DNA of 37,139 nt, taken from contig JAFQLP010000064.1 of the NCBI GenBank assembly GCA_017414565.1, positions 1-37,139 of the forward strand, given 5' to 3'. Positions 17,332 through 25,959 of this stretch are shown here, piece by piece (within the stretch, counting starts at the first letter, position 1; the number at the start of each line of letters is the position of its first letter). Under the pieces are notes generated by a model, which worked only from the letters and a program-made list of their open reading frames with translations, made no database searches and was not told the origin of the DNA. The DNA comes from Lentisphaeria bacterium (GTDB lineage Bacteria > Verrucomicrobiota > Lentisphaeria > Victivallales > Victivallaceae). Both the position numbers and the translations under genes were made by a program.

Positions 17332-18291
17332 TCAAACATGTTTCACGACCAGAAAAACCGTATATCCGACGTACAATGCCAGAAGCACCGCACCGTGCCA
17401 GCGGGTAATGCCGCGCCGGGATAATGCCAGCGGGAACAGCAGCAGGGTCGTCAGCCCCATCATGCCCCAGTCCACCAGAGTGATCCCGGCCGGCTGGATC
17501 GGCCGAACCATCGAAGTGATCCCGATGATCGCCAGAAGATTGAAGATGTTGGATCCGACCACATTGCCGATGGCGATGTCGCTCTGTTTGCGGATCGCGG
17601 CCAGAACCGATGTTGCCAGTTCCGGCAGACTGGTCCCGACGGCCACCACCGTCAATCCGACCACCGCATCGCTGACACCGAAGTAACGGCTGACCGCCAC
17701 CGCCGCCCGCACCAGCTGATCGCCGCCGAATGTCAGCATACCGGTCCCGCCCGCCACCATCAACGCCGCCAACAGCCAGCCGGTGCAGGAGGTGATCCGG
17801 GTGGTATCGACTTCATCACTGCTGCCGTTGACATCGCCGCCGTGACGGGCGCAGTACAGATTCCGGAGGATATAACCGATCAATCCGGCAAACAGCAGCA
17901 AGCCCACGCCACGGCTGATCCGGCCGAACCCGATCCCCGCCGCCGCAAACACGATCGAAGCCGCCGCCAGGACCGGCAGATCGAAGCGGAGCAGACGCCG
18001 GTCCACCGGCAGCGGCATAAGCAGAGCCGCCGTCCCCATGATCAACGCCACATTGCAGATATTCGATCCGATCACATTACCGGCACTCAAATCGCTGTTG
18101 CCTTTCAGCACTGCCGCCAGACTGACCACCAGTTCCGGGGCACTGGTAGCGGCGGCGATCAATGTCAAACCGATCACCAGCGGCGGCACACCGAGCGAAA
18201 AAGCGATCCGGGAACCGCCTTTCACCAGAAATTCCGCCCCGTAATACAACAACACCAATCCGGCAATCAACTGCAGCAGTGTAACGGTCAT
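17332..18291 (-). CDS. Calcium/sodium antiporter (CaCA family, YrbG-like)
   Basis: A 319-residue inner-membrane antiporter with about ten membrane helices in two inverted halves. Each half has the ion-binding alpha repeat: TSAPELVVSLAAV followed by GNVIGSNICN in the first, TSLPELATSVLAA followed by GNVVGSNIFN in the second, with both conserved Glu and Asn/Ser groups present. It would exchange Na+ or H+ for Ca2+. The open frame runs on to 18432, but the extra N-terminal 47 residues are not membrane-like and lack a ribosome site; GGGAG 10 nt upstream supports the ATG at 18291. It is upstream of the six-hairpin protein gene and divergent from a GT-C-like gene. Confidence 0.93.
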   Translation of the reverse strand: MTVTLLQLIAGLVLLYYGAEFLVKGGSRIAFSLGVPPLVIGLTLIAAATSAPELVVSLAAVLKGNSDLSAGNVIGSNICNVALIMGTAALLMPLPVDRRLLRFDLPVLAAASIVFAAAGIGFGRISRGVGLLLFAGLIGYILRNLYCARHGGDVNGSSDEVDTTRITSCTGWLLAALMVAGGTGMLTFGGDQLVRAAVAVSRYFGVSDAVVGLTVVAVGTSLPELATSVLAAIRKQSDIAIGNVVGSNIFNLLAIIGITSMVRPIQPAGITLVDWGMMGLTTLLLFPLALSRRGITRWHGAVLLALYVGYTVFLVVKHV

Positions 18292-18426
18292 CGTTTTGAG
18301 TCTCCCTGTGTTATCATGTTGCGGCCGCCCTGCCGCCCAACCGGTATATGATTTCAACAATATACCTTTTTTTTGCCAAAATACCAGTATCCGCCGGGCT
18401 TTTTCGCATGAACGGCCGCTTCCGCC

Positions 18427-18455
18427 TTGCAATCATCTCCCGGCTAAAGTATATT
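18427..18455 (+). promoter_or_regulatory. Predicted sigma70 promoter giving a near-leaderless transcript
   Basis: TTGCAA (18427-18432), 17-nt spacer, TATATT (18450-18455). The ATG at 18463 begins 8 nt after the -10 box, where transcription would start. Confidence 0.55.
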
Positions 18456-18462
18456 AAAGTCC

Positions 18463-20103
18463 ATGAATGCACAACTTACACCATCCAACCGGGAAAAGGT
18501 GATCCCGTTCGCCGCCGGTATCGCCATTACACTGCTGACCTTTCTGCTGCTTTATCAACCGTGGCAGTCGGGTTTGCATGACCTGACCCGGGCCGAAGGG
18601 ATCTTTGCCGCAGAAGCCATGGAATTCCGTCCGGGGCTCCCGGTCTGTTCGGCCCACGGGGTCATCATCCGCGGCGATGCGCCGCTGTATCCGCTGTTGG
18701 CGGCGGGACTGCACGCCCTCGGGCTCCCGCTGATCCCGGCATTGCGGCTGCTTTCGCTTGCCGGTACGGTGCTGACAGCCACGCTGGTATTCCGGGCCAC
18801 CCGGGCGGCCCGGACTCCGGAAGCGGCCTTGATCGCAATGACGGTATTTCTCTCGTTTCTGCTGACCGTTGACAAAACATTTGTTGCCACGCCGCAGCCG
18901 TTGGCGGCATTCGGTCTGCTGGCGGCCCATCTGGTATGGTTCCACCACGGGGTCCGGCGCGGCAACTGGAACCGGGCCTGGCTGGCCTCCTGTGCCGTCA
19001 TGGTGCCGACGATCTGGGCCGGAGGCATGAAAATGTTGCTGTTTTATCTTTTTCCGCTGATTTTCATGCGGCGGCCGCTGACGATCTGGCCCAAGCTCAA
19101 CCGTCCGGGGACCATCGTCGGCGCGGTCCTGATTGCCGCCGGGCTGCTGTTGTGGATCGCCCCCCAGTGGCTTACCAACGCCCCCAGCAGCGGCCGGGAA
19201 TTCGCCGGCTGGGAATGGGACTGGCTGCGAGGATTCCCCTTTGATCTGCTGTTGCGGCTGCTCCCCTGGTCACTGCTGTTGTGGATACCATTCTGCGCCG
19301 CCCTGCATCCGCTGGATGCCACGCCGATCTTCGGCCGTTTTCTGCGGACCATCAGCGGTTCGCTGTTTTTCCTGCTGTGGCTCTCGCCGGGTTGGCGGAG
19401 TCCGGATATGCTCTTTCTGGCCGCGCCGCTGGCGATCCAGATCGGCTGCGGGTATGAACTGGCGGCCCGCCGTTATTCGACCCAGATCCGGCTGTTGGGC
19501 AAAGCGGCGGCACTGTTCACCTGTCTTACGGCATTTGCGCTGTTTTTCTTTCTGTTGCTGCCGGAACAACTGCTGCACACGGCATTCGACCTTGATTTTG
19601 CGATTTCTTTCCGCCGCGACTGGGCTTATATCATCCCGTCGCTGGCGATCACCGCCGGGCTGCTGGCGGGCGGAACGGCCGGTATTTTCGGGAACAAACG
19701 CAACCCGGTCTGGCTGCATTTTCTTTTTGCCGCGGCCGCGGGCGGGATGTTCTGGTGGACGGTCATCCATCCCTATCAGGCCCAGGACCACCGCCGGGCG
19801 GAAATGGGCGACCTGCTTGCCGCGATCCTGGCCGAAGAAAATCTGCCGCCGGATCACCCGGTTTACAAAATCGACATTCAGGAATTTTACTGCGAAGGCA
19901 GCCGTCTGCGGCACCCCATCCGCAAAATCAGTATGCTGAACGAAATCCCCGACCGGGAACCGGTGGTTTACCTGCTGGCAACGGAATTTCCGCAATATCC
20001 GCGCCGGGATTGGAAAAATCTGCTTCCGGCGCAAAAACAGCGTTACTTCGGGAAACGCCTCGGGCTGTGGCGCGGCACCGTCCATCCGGAAAACGGAGAA
20101 TGA
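18463..20103 (+). CDS. GT-C-fold integral membrane glycosyltransferase-like protein (ArnT/PMT-like)
   Basis: A 546-residue protein with about 10-12 hydrophobic segments from residue 14 to about 435 and a soluble C-terminal tail. The first extracytoplasmic loop carries LTRAEGIFAAEAMEF (about 41-55), the position and style of the acidic catalytic motif (DExRYA..A.E) in ArnT and related polyprenyl-phosphate sugar transferases. Length agrees with that superfamily. I infer that it transfers a sugar from a lipid carrier to an envelope acceptor, but substrate and even activity are unproven. No Shine-Dalgarno sequence precedes the ATG; the predicted promoter ends 7 nt before it. The stop is 3 nt from the RlmN-family start, so the two are co-transcribed. 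Confidence 0.68.
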   Translation: MNAQLTPSNREKVIPFAAGIAITLLTFLLLYQPWQSGLHDLTRAEGIFAAEAMEFRPGLPVCSAHGVIIRGDAPLYPLLAAGLHALGLPLIPALRLLSLAGTVLTATLVFRATRAARTPEAALIAMTVFLSFLLTVDKTFVATPQPLAAFGLLAAHLVWFHHGVRRGNWNRAWLASCAVMVPTIWAGGMKMLLFYLFPLIFMRRPLTIWPKLNRPGTIVGAVLIAAGLLLWIAPQWLTNAPSSGREFAGWEWDWLRGFPFDLLLRLLPWSLLLWIPFCAALHPLDATPIFGRFLRTISGSLFFLLWLSPGWRSPDMLFLAAPLAIQIGCGYELAARRYSTQIRLLGKAAALFTCLTAFALFFFLLLPEQLLHTAFDLDFAISFRRDWAYIIPSLAITAGLLAGGTAGIFGNKRNPVWLHFLFAAAAGGMFWWTVIHPYQAQDHRRAEMGDLLAAILAEENLPPDHPVYKIDIQEFYCEGSRLRHPIRKISMLNEIPDREPVVYLLATEFPQYPRRDWKNLLPAQKQRYFGKRLGLWRGTVHPENGE

Positions 20104-20106
20104 CCC

Positions 20107-21168
20107 ATGGCTGTTGCCGACCGTCCCATTCTGGCCGGGATGACCCCGGATGAATTGAAAGCCTTTGTGGTTTCCCACGGCCACCCGGCCTATCGTGCGA
20201 CCCAGATCAATGACTGGCTCTGCCGCCGGTTCCAGATGGTGCCGGATGCCATGAAAAATCTGCCCTCGGCCCTGCGTCAGGATTTGCAATCGGAACTCCA
20301 TGCTCCGTCCAGCCGGATCATCCGCCGGGCCGATGCCGGTGACGGCACCGGTAAACTGCTGCTTTCGCTCGCCGATGACGAAGTGATCGAAATGGTCACG
20401 ATCCCCGCCGGAGACCGGTTGACATTCTGTTTGAGCACCCAGGTCGGTTGTCCGGTACGGTGCCGGTTCTGTGCCAGCGGAGCCGACGGCCTCAAGCGCA
20501 ATCTGCGCTGTGGCGAAATCCTGGAGGAATACCTGCACGGCATTGCCGCCGCCGGGAAACAGCCGGAAAATCTGGTATTTATGGGTATTGGCGAAGGCCT
20601 GCTCAATATCGGGGAACTGCTCAAATCCCTTGACCGCCTGACCTCGCCCGCCGGATTCGGCATGTCACCGCGCCGGATCACCGTTTCCACCAGCGGCATC
20701 GTGCCGGGCATCCGGCAGCTGGCGGCGGTGAAGCGCGAATACAATCTGGCCATTTCCCTGCACGCCGTCAACGACCGTATCCGGGCGGAACTGATCCCCG
20801 ATGCCTGCCGTTATCCGGTTCAGGAGATCCTGCGGGCCGCCGATGAATACCGGGAAACCGTAGGGCGGATGGTAACATTTGAATACACCCTGCTGGACGG
20901 CATCAACGATTCGCGCGCCGATGCCGCGGAACTGGGGCGTTTGAGCCGCCGGCATCACGCCAAGATCAACCTGATCCCGTTCAACGAAACCGGCAATGGA
21001 TTCCGCCGTCCGTCCCGCCGGACCATCGATGAATTTGCCGCGGAGATCGAACGGAACGGCGGCCATGTCACCGTCCGCCGGGAACGCGGAAGCGGCGAAA
21101 ATGCGGCGTGCGGCCAACTGCGCCGTCAACACGCCGCACCGGACAACGCCGGTCTGTCAGACAACTGA
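20107..21168 (+). CDS. rlmN: RlmN-family radical SAM rRNA methyltransferase
   Basis: A 353-residue radical SAM enzyme that, in RlmN, methylates C2 of adenosine 2503 in 23S rRNA. The N-terminal domain has GHPAYRATQINDWL. The iron-sulfur motif is CPVRCRFC near residue 115, preceded by the auxiliary Cys of FCLSTQVGC; the methylated Cys is kept in AACGQL near the C terminus. Two usually constant stretches differ: MGMGEPLLN is MGIGEGLLN, and the RGxDIxAACGQL segment reads RGSGENAACGQL. All catalytic cysteines are present, so activity is expected, but it could be a divergent RlmN/Cfr branch. GGAGA precedes the ATG, which lies 3 nt after the GT-C gene. It converges on rmlD. Confidence 0.88.
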   Translation: MAVADRPILAGMTPDELKAFVVSHGHPAYRATQINDWLCRRFQMVPDAMKNLPSALRQDLQSELHAPSSRIIRRADAGDGTGKLLLSLADDEVIEMVTIPAGDRLTFCLSTQVGCPVRCRFCASGADGLKRNLRCGEILEEYLHGIAAAGKQPENLVFMGIGEGLLNIGELLKSLDRLTSPAGFGMSPRRITVSTSGIVPGIRQLAAVKREYNLAISLHAVNDRIRAELIPDACRYPVQEILRAADEYRETVGRMVTFEYTLLDGINDSRADAAELGRLSRRHHAKINLIPFNETGNGFRRPSRRTIDEFAAEIERNGGHVTVRRERGSGENAACGQLRRQHAAPDNAGLSDN

Positions 21169-21178
21169 ACGGTCCGGA

Positions 21179-22021
21179 TCACAGGCCGCTTGCCAGAAAC
21201 TCTTTCAGGGCATCACGCCAATCAGGCATCGGCGGCAATCCCGCTATTCGGAGCATCATCTTGTCCAACCGGGAATTGGCGGGACGGGGTGCCGGCCGCG
21301 GAAATTCTGCGGTGGTGCATCCTTCGACCTTCTGATCCACACCGGCCTGCCGGAAAATCTCCCGGGCAAATCCGCACCAACTGGTCTCGCCTTCGCAGGT
21401 CAGGTGGAATGTCCCGGTCAGTTCCGGACGCTCCAGAAAAAGCTTCAAATGCCGGGCCACGGCGACCGTGGAGGTGGGATTCCCCACCTGATCGTCCACC
21501 ACTTTCAGCACCGGCCGGGTACCGTCGGCCAATTTCATCATGGTATGCACAAAACTGGGACCACCGGCACCATAAAGCCAACTGATCCGCGCAATAACAT
21601 GGTTGGGGCAATGGTTGCGCACCATTTCTTCGCCGGCCAATTTGCTTTTGCCGTAGAGGGTCAGCGCGCCCGGCTGATCGAATTCATGATACGGCCGGTC
21701 GAGATCGCCGTAAAAAACATAATCGGTGGAGATCGCGATCAGGCGGATGTTGTTGCGGTGGCACGCGGCGGCAACCACACCGGAACCGTAGCCGTTCAGT
21801 TTATACGCCAGTTCCGGTTCACTTTCGCAACGGTCAACTGCCGTCATGGCGGCGCACTGGATCACCACATCGGGTTTGATTTCCCGCAGTGCCCGGTCGA
21901 TCCCGGCCGGATCGGTGATATCCACCTCCGGCAAATCGGTTGCCACCACTTCGTATTCCGACAATTCCCGGACCAGCGTCCGACCCAGCATCCCTCTGCC
22001 GCCAGTCAGCATGATCTTCAT
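21179..22021 (-). CDS. rmlD: dTDP-4-dehydrorhamnose reductase
   Basis: A 280-residue short-chain reductase that completes dTDP-L-rhamnose synthesis with NAD(P)H. The N terminus has the nucleotide motif TGGRGMLG (residues 6-13). The STDYVFYGD segment and YGKSKLAGEE supply the Ser/Thr and YxxxK catalytic residues, and the family features CAAMTAVDRCES and ARISWLYG are present. GAGGTG lies just before the ATG. It follows rmlC by 21 nt on the same strand; rmlA and rmlB are not in this window and must be elsewhere. Its product would feed rhamnose-containing envelope glycans. Confidence 0.95.
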   Translation of the reverse strand: MKIMLTGGRGMLGRTLVRELSEYEVVATDLPEVDITDPAGIDRALREIKPDVVIQCAAMTAVDRCESEPELAYKLNGYGSGVVAAACHRNNIRLIAISTDYVFYGDLDRPYHEFDQPGALTLYGKSKLAGEEMVRNHCPNHVIARISWLYGAGGPSFVHTMMKLADGTRPVLKVVDDQVGNPTSTVAVARHLKLFLERPELTGTFHLTCEGETSWCGFAREIFRQAGVDQKVEGCTTAEFPRPAPRPANSRLDKMMLRIAGLPPMPDWRDALKEFLASGL

Positions 22022-22042
22022 TTCACCACCTCATCCATACCG

Positions 22043-22603
22043 TCAAATGGCGCCATACTCAAACAATTCCGCCTCGGCAAAAACCGGGTTCCGCCGGTCT
22101 TTTTCGGACAGAAGCAACTGATCCGCCGGGACTCGCCAATCGATCCCCAGGGCCGGATCATCAAATGCGATCCCCCGTTCATGGCTGGGCATGTAGCGGT
22201 TGTCGCACTTGTAGGCAAAAATAACATCATCGCTGAGCACGACAAAACCGTGGGCAAAACCGCGCGGCACAAAAAGCTGCCGTTTGTTTTCGCCGGACAA
22301 TTCCACGCCGATATGTTTACCAAATGTGGGGGACCCCTTCCGGATATCCACGATCACATCCAGCACCGTTCCGGAGATCACCCGCACCAGTTTGGCCTGG
22401 GTATAGGGAGCCGCCTGATAATGCAGGCCCCGCAACACCCCGTAACGGGAACGCGATTCGTTGTCCTGCACGAATTCGCAAACCAGCCCGGCCTCCTGCA
22501 GTGCCTGCTGATTCCACGATTCAAAAAAATAGCCGCGGCTGTCACCGAACACCTTCGGTTCGATAATAAAAGCATCGGTCAATTCGGTTTCGATAACCCG
22601 CAT
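22043..22603 (-). CDS. rmlC: dTDP-4-dehydrorhamnose 3,5-epimerase
   Basis: A 186-residue cupin that epimerises dTDP-4-keto-6-deoxyglucose at C3 and C5. The family motifs are RGYFFESWN, GVLRGLHYQ (catalytic His), KLVRVISGTVLDVIVDIR, FVPRGFAHGF and AYKCDNRYMPSHERGI (catalytic Tyr). A GTG at 22612 is in frame, but it lies inside the GGGAG ribosome binding site (22616-22612); the ATG at 22603, 8 nt after that site, is the better start. It is directly upstream of rmlD. The 102 nt before it, after the binding-lipoprotein gene, hold a possible promoter (TTGTAA-N16-TAAAGT, minus strand, 22668-22641). Confidence 0.95.
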   Translation of the reverse strand: MRVIETELTDAFIIEPKVFGDSRGYFFESWNQQALQEAGLVCEFVQDNESRSRYGVLRGLHYQAAPYTQAKLVRVISGTVLDVIVDIRKGSPTFGKHIGVELSGENKRQLFVPRGFAHGFVVLSDDVIFAYKCDNRYMPSHERGIAFDDPALGIDWRVPADQLLLSEKDRRNPVFAEAELFEYGAI

Positions 22604-22640
22604 AATCTTCACTCCCTGATATGATTGCTTCCTCCCGCTT

Positions 22641-22668
22641 ACTTTACAGCGGCTCGCCCGTTTTACAA
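22641..22668 (-). promoter_or_regulatory. Possible promoter for rmlCD
   Basis: Minus strand TTGTAA (22668-22663), 16-nt spacer, TAAAGT (22646-22641), about 38 nt before the rmlC ATG. Only a moderate match. Confidence 0.3.
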
Positions 22669-22705
22669 ATCAAAAAAAGAGTCTTTATCAACATTTCAGC
22701 AGATT

Positions 22706-24475
22706 TCAACGCAAATCTGAAAACGACAGCGGCCGGAATCCGGCGCGCCGTTCCGCTCTCTCCCCGGCCCGCACCGACAAATATTTCCACCGGCAGAAGG
22801 CAAAGTCATGCGGATAATAATTTTCCAGCCAGTCGTATTTCAACTGGTAGGTAATGGGGACCCCTTCAAAAATCCACGGCTCGGCCGCAACCAGATAACG
22901 GGCCATCTCCCGGTACCGGGCCGTCCGTTCCGGCGAATCCGGCATGTGGACCACGGCTTCGTACATCCGGTCAAAAACCGCATCCCGGAATCCCGCCCGG
23001 TTGCAGCCGCCGATGTTGCCGCTGTAGAACAATTGGAAAAAATTTTCCGCATCCGGATAATCCCCGACCCACGAATACCGGAAAATCTGCACCTTGCCCT
23101 GCCGGATCTTCTGCACAAAGCGGGGCGCACTGTTCAATACCGGCACGATCCGGACCCCGATGCGCTCCATGAACGAAGCAAACAATTCCCCGAGCTGCCG
23201 CTGGGCGGATGTCGTATTGCCCTGGTCAAAGGTGAATGTCAGCGGTTCGCCGGTGGCCGGATCGATCCCGTCGGGATACCCCGCCTCGGCCAGCCATTGA
23301 CGGGCCTGTTCCACATCGGCGCATTGCCACGGATTCACCAGATCCGGATCGAATCCCGCCACCCCCTCCGGCAGCGGTCCGGCCACCGGCAGCATCAATC
23401 CACCCAGGTGCTGCTGCAGGGCCGCCGTATCAAATGCCGCCGCCAAAGCCCGGCGCAATTTCGGATCACGGAGTTTGGGATCGGCGCAGTTGAATCCGAT
23501 GTAGCGCACCTCGAATTCCGGAGCCCGCAACAACTGGATACCGCGTTCCGCCAGCCGGGGCGACAGCCCGCCATCTCCGGCCACAAAATCAAGATTGTCT
23601 TTATCCAGCACACTGGCGTCCAATTCGCCCTGCAGAAACAGCAGCCAACCGGAGAACGCCTGCCGGATCTGACGGCAGACCACCGTATCCGCCAGCGGCA
23701 GTTTCCGGGTCCGGTCCGCCGCCGACTCGGCCGCCGGATAAAACTGTGGCCGGTAATCGGGGTTCCGGTCAAGGATCAACCGGTAATCCCGGATCCATTC
23801 CCGCAACCGGAACGGGCCAGACCCCACCGGATGTTCGCTGAATCCTTCGCCGTAATACGCCACCGCCTCCGGCGGCACCACCGCGGTATTGGGCAACGCC
23901 AGAACCGCCAGGAAACGGGGGTCCGGTCCGGTCAGCCGGACTTCAAAATTCAGGTCATCCACAACCGTCAATCCGGCGACCGGAAGATCGTACAGACCAT
24001 CAGGATTTTCAAGACTTCTGCGGTTGAATTCATCCAGACCGGCGATTTTGCCGCGCAGCATCCAGTAGGCGGGACTGTGGAGCCGGGCATCGGCCAGCCG
24101 TTTCCAGGAATAAACCACATCCGCGGCTGTCACCCGGCGTTTTTTGCCGCCGAAACAGGGATCTGCCGGGAACCAGAGATCATCCCGCAGCCGGAACCGG
24201 TACCGCAATCCATCGGCATCGCAGACCGGCATTTCCGCCAGCATCGACGGAACCAGCCGGTACGGCTTGGCCGGATATTCGTATTCCAGAAGCGTGTCAT
24301 AAAACGCCGCCGTCATGTTGCGGCTCGCCAGATCATCGGCCAACGCCGGGTCCAGTGTCCGCACCCGTCCGCCGGCCCCCAGATGCACCTCGTTCACCGG
24401 CGGGGCAGACGCCTTTTCACAACCGGCCAACAACAGAAGAATGGCCGCCAGCAGCGGCATCAACCGGCACATCAT
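22706..24475 (-). CDS. ABC transporter substrate-binding lipoprotein, family 5 (OppA/DppA type)
   Basis: A 589-residue extracytoplasmic lipoprotein. The N terminus is a lipoprotein signal, MPLLAAILLLLAGC, with the lipidated Cys at about residue 19. The mature part is a family 5 solute-binding protein: RTLDPALADDLASRNMTAAF, RFRLRDDLWFPAD, VTAADVVYSWKRL and HPVGSGPFRL are typical, as is a C-terminal YSGNIGGCNRAGF segment. It should bind oligopeptides or similar solutes. No permease or ATPase genes are nearby, so it is an orphan here. The ATG at 24475 overlaps the rhaB stop (ATGATG), giving coupling with rhamnulokinase. The open frame upstream is a shadow of rhaB. Confidence 0.9.
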   Translation of the reverse strand: MMCRLMPLLAAILLLLAGCEKASAPPVNEVHLGAGGRVRTLDPALADDLASRNMTAAFYDTLLEYEYPAKPYRLVPSMLAEMPVCDADGLRYRFRLRDDLWFPADPCFGGKKRRVTAADVVYSWKRLADARLHSPAYWMLRGKIAGLDEFNRRSLENPDGLYDLPVAGLTVVDDLNFEVRLTGPDPRFLAVLALPNTAVVPPEAVAYYGEGFSEHPVGSGPFRLREWIRDYRLILDRNPDYRPQFYPAAESAADRTRKLPLADTVVCRQIRQAFSGWLLFLQGELDASVLDKDNLDFVAGDGGLSPRLAERGIQLLRAPEFEVRYIGFNCADPKLRDPKLRRALAAAFDTAALQQHLGGLMLPVAGPLPEGVAGFDPDLVNPWQCADVEQARQWLAEAGYPDGIDPATGEPLTFTFDQGNTTSAQRQLGELFASFMERIGVRIVPVLNSAPRFVQKIRQGKVQIFRYSWVGDYPDAENFFQLFYSGNIGGCNRAGFRDAVFDRMYEAVVHMPDSPERTARYREMARYLVAAEPWIFEGVPITYQLKYDWLENYYPHDFAFCRWKYLSVRAGERAERRAGFRPLSFSDLR

Positions 24476-25935
24476 CCCCGCAAAGCGGCGAATTTTTCCG
24501 CCCAGACAGGATCCGGTTCCACGGTTGCGACCGGGAACGACCGGCTCACCACCTGACGCGCTTCGGCCAGCCCATTGAGTTCGCCTGCGGCGATCAACTG
24601 CACCAGCAAATTGCCCACGGCAGTACCTTCCACCGGTCCGGCTGTCACCGGCCGGTTCAGAGCCGCCGCCGTCAATTTCACCAGCAGTTGGTCGCGGGTC
24701 CCGCCGCCGACCACATGAAGCACCGGGCAACGCACGCCCAGCAACTGCTCCAACTGGTCGATATGATCGGCAAATGTCCGCGCCAGCGAATCGTAAACCG
24801 AACGCAGCATGGCACCGTCATTGGCAAAAACCACACCGGATTCCGCCGCCGCCGCGCAAACCCGTTCCGGCATATTGTCCGGGGCCATAAAGCGGTCCGT
24901 TGTCAGATCCAGCAGACAACTGCTGAACTGTTCCGCCGCCGCCATTTCCTCCATCCGGGCGAAACTGCATTCGCGCCCGCTTTCGTTCCAGGTGCGCCGG
25001 ATCTCCTGCAACAGCCACAATCCCATAATGTTACGCAGATAACGGATCTTGCCGCCAAAACCGCCTTCGTTGGTGAAATTCGCTTTCCGGCCCGCATCGT
25101 TGACGATCGGACCATCCAGTTCGGCCCCCAGCAACGCCCAGGTGCCGGTGCTCAAATAAAATGGTTTTTCTTCGCCGGGGTCCGACGGCACCGCCACCAC
25201 CGCACTGGCGGTATCGTGAGATGCCACCCGGTACAGCGGGATCCGGTCACAACCGAGTTCCGCCGCCAGATCGGCCCGCAACAATCCGGCCGCCGTGCCG
25301 GGTTCGGCAATGGGCGGGAAAATATCGCGGGGGATGTCCAGCAATCCCAGCAGATTGTCGTTCCAGGTGCGGCTGAAGGGGTCCAGCAATGCCGTGGTGG
25401 AGGCATCGGTATATTCCGCGGCTTTGTCCGCCCCGAGGAAACGGAGCAGAGCATCCGGGATCATCAGGAAATCGGCATTGTCGAAATCTTCCGGGTGATC
25501 CATGCGGTGGGCGGCCAACTGATAGACCGTGTTCAGGGAAACATCCTGGATCCCGCTGAACCGGTAAAGGGCCGCGGCATCCAGCCGCTGACGCACCGCC
25601 GCTTCGCCTCTGGCGCACCGCGCATCGCGGTAATGATACGGCATCCGCCGGGCGATCCCGGTCCGGCGGTCGCAAAGCACATAATCCACCCCCCAGGTAT
25701 CGATACCGATCCCGGCGATATCGCGGGTGACAACGAGGGCTTTCCGCAATCCCTCCACCAATTCCCGCTGCAGACTCTCAAAATCCCAGAAAAGCGATCC
25801 ATCCTGCCGCACCGGGCCATTGACGAAACGGTGGACCTCCTGCAATTCCAGTTTGCCACCATTCAGAAAACCCAATATGCCGCGGCCGCCGGAAGCACCG
25901 AGATCAAACGCCAGAAAACCACGCCGGTCTATCAT
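24472..25935 (-). CDS. rhaB: Rhamnulokinase
   Basis: A 487-residue FGGY-family kinase that phosphorylates L-rhamnulose in rhamnose breakdown. Motifs: AFDLGASGGRGILG (phosphate 1, near residue 9), GIGIDTWGVDYVL with the catalytic Asp, TGTWALLGAEL (phosphate 2), and HVVGGGTRDQLLV (adenosine site). These match RhaB closely and the length is normal. A TTG at 25941 is in frame, but AAGGG 7 nt before the ATG at 25935 decides for the latter. It lies 24 nt after the pseudopilin gene and overlaps the binding-lipoprotein start. No rhaA or rhaD homologue is visible in the window. Confidence 0.95.
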   Translation of the reverse strand: MIDRRGFLAFDLGASGGRGILGFLNGGKLELQEVHRFVNGPVRQDGSLFWDFESLQRELVEGLRKALVVTRDIAGIGIDTWGVDYVLCDRRTGIARRMPYHYRDARCARGEAAVRQRLDAAALYRFSGIQDVSLNTVYQLAAHRMDHPEDFDNADFLMIPDALLRFLGADKAAEYTDASTTALLDPFSRTWNDNLLGLLDIPRDIFPPIAEPGTAAGLLRADLAAELGCDRIPLYRVASHDTASAVVAVPSDPGEEKPFYLSTGTWALLGAELDGPIVNDAGRKANFTNEGGFGGKIRYLRNIMGLWLLQEIRRTWNESGRECSFARMEEMAAAEQFSSCLLDLTTDRFMAPDNMPERVCAAAAESGVVFANDGAMLRSVYDSLARTFADHIDQLEQLLGVRCPVLHVVGGGTRDQLLVKLTAAALNRPVTAGPVEGTAVGNLLVQLIAAGELNGLAEARQVVSRSFPVATVEPDPVWAEKFAALRG

Positions 25936-25959
25936 CGTCAATCCCTTTTTCTTACGCCG

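Noticed and set aside
22700-22719. CAGATTT-N6-AAATCTG inverted repeat at the end of the binding-lipoprotein gene
   Set aside because: It overlaps the last codons and lacks a following T run on the minus strand, so a terminator is not supported.
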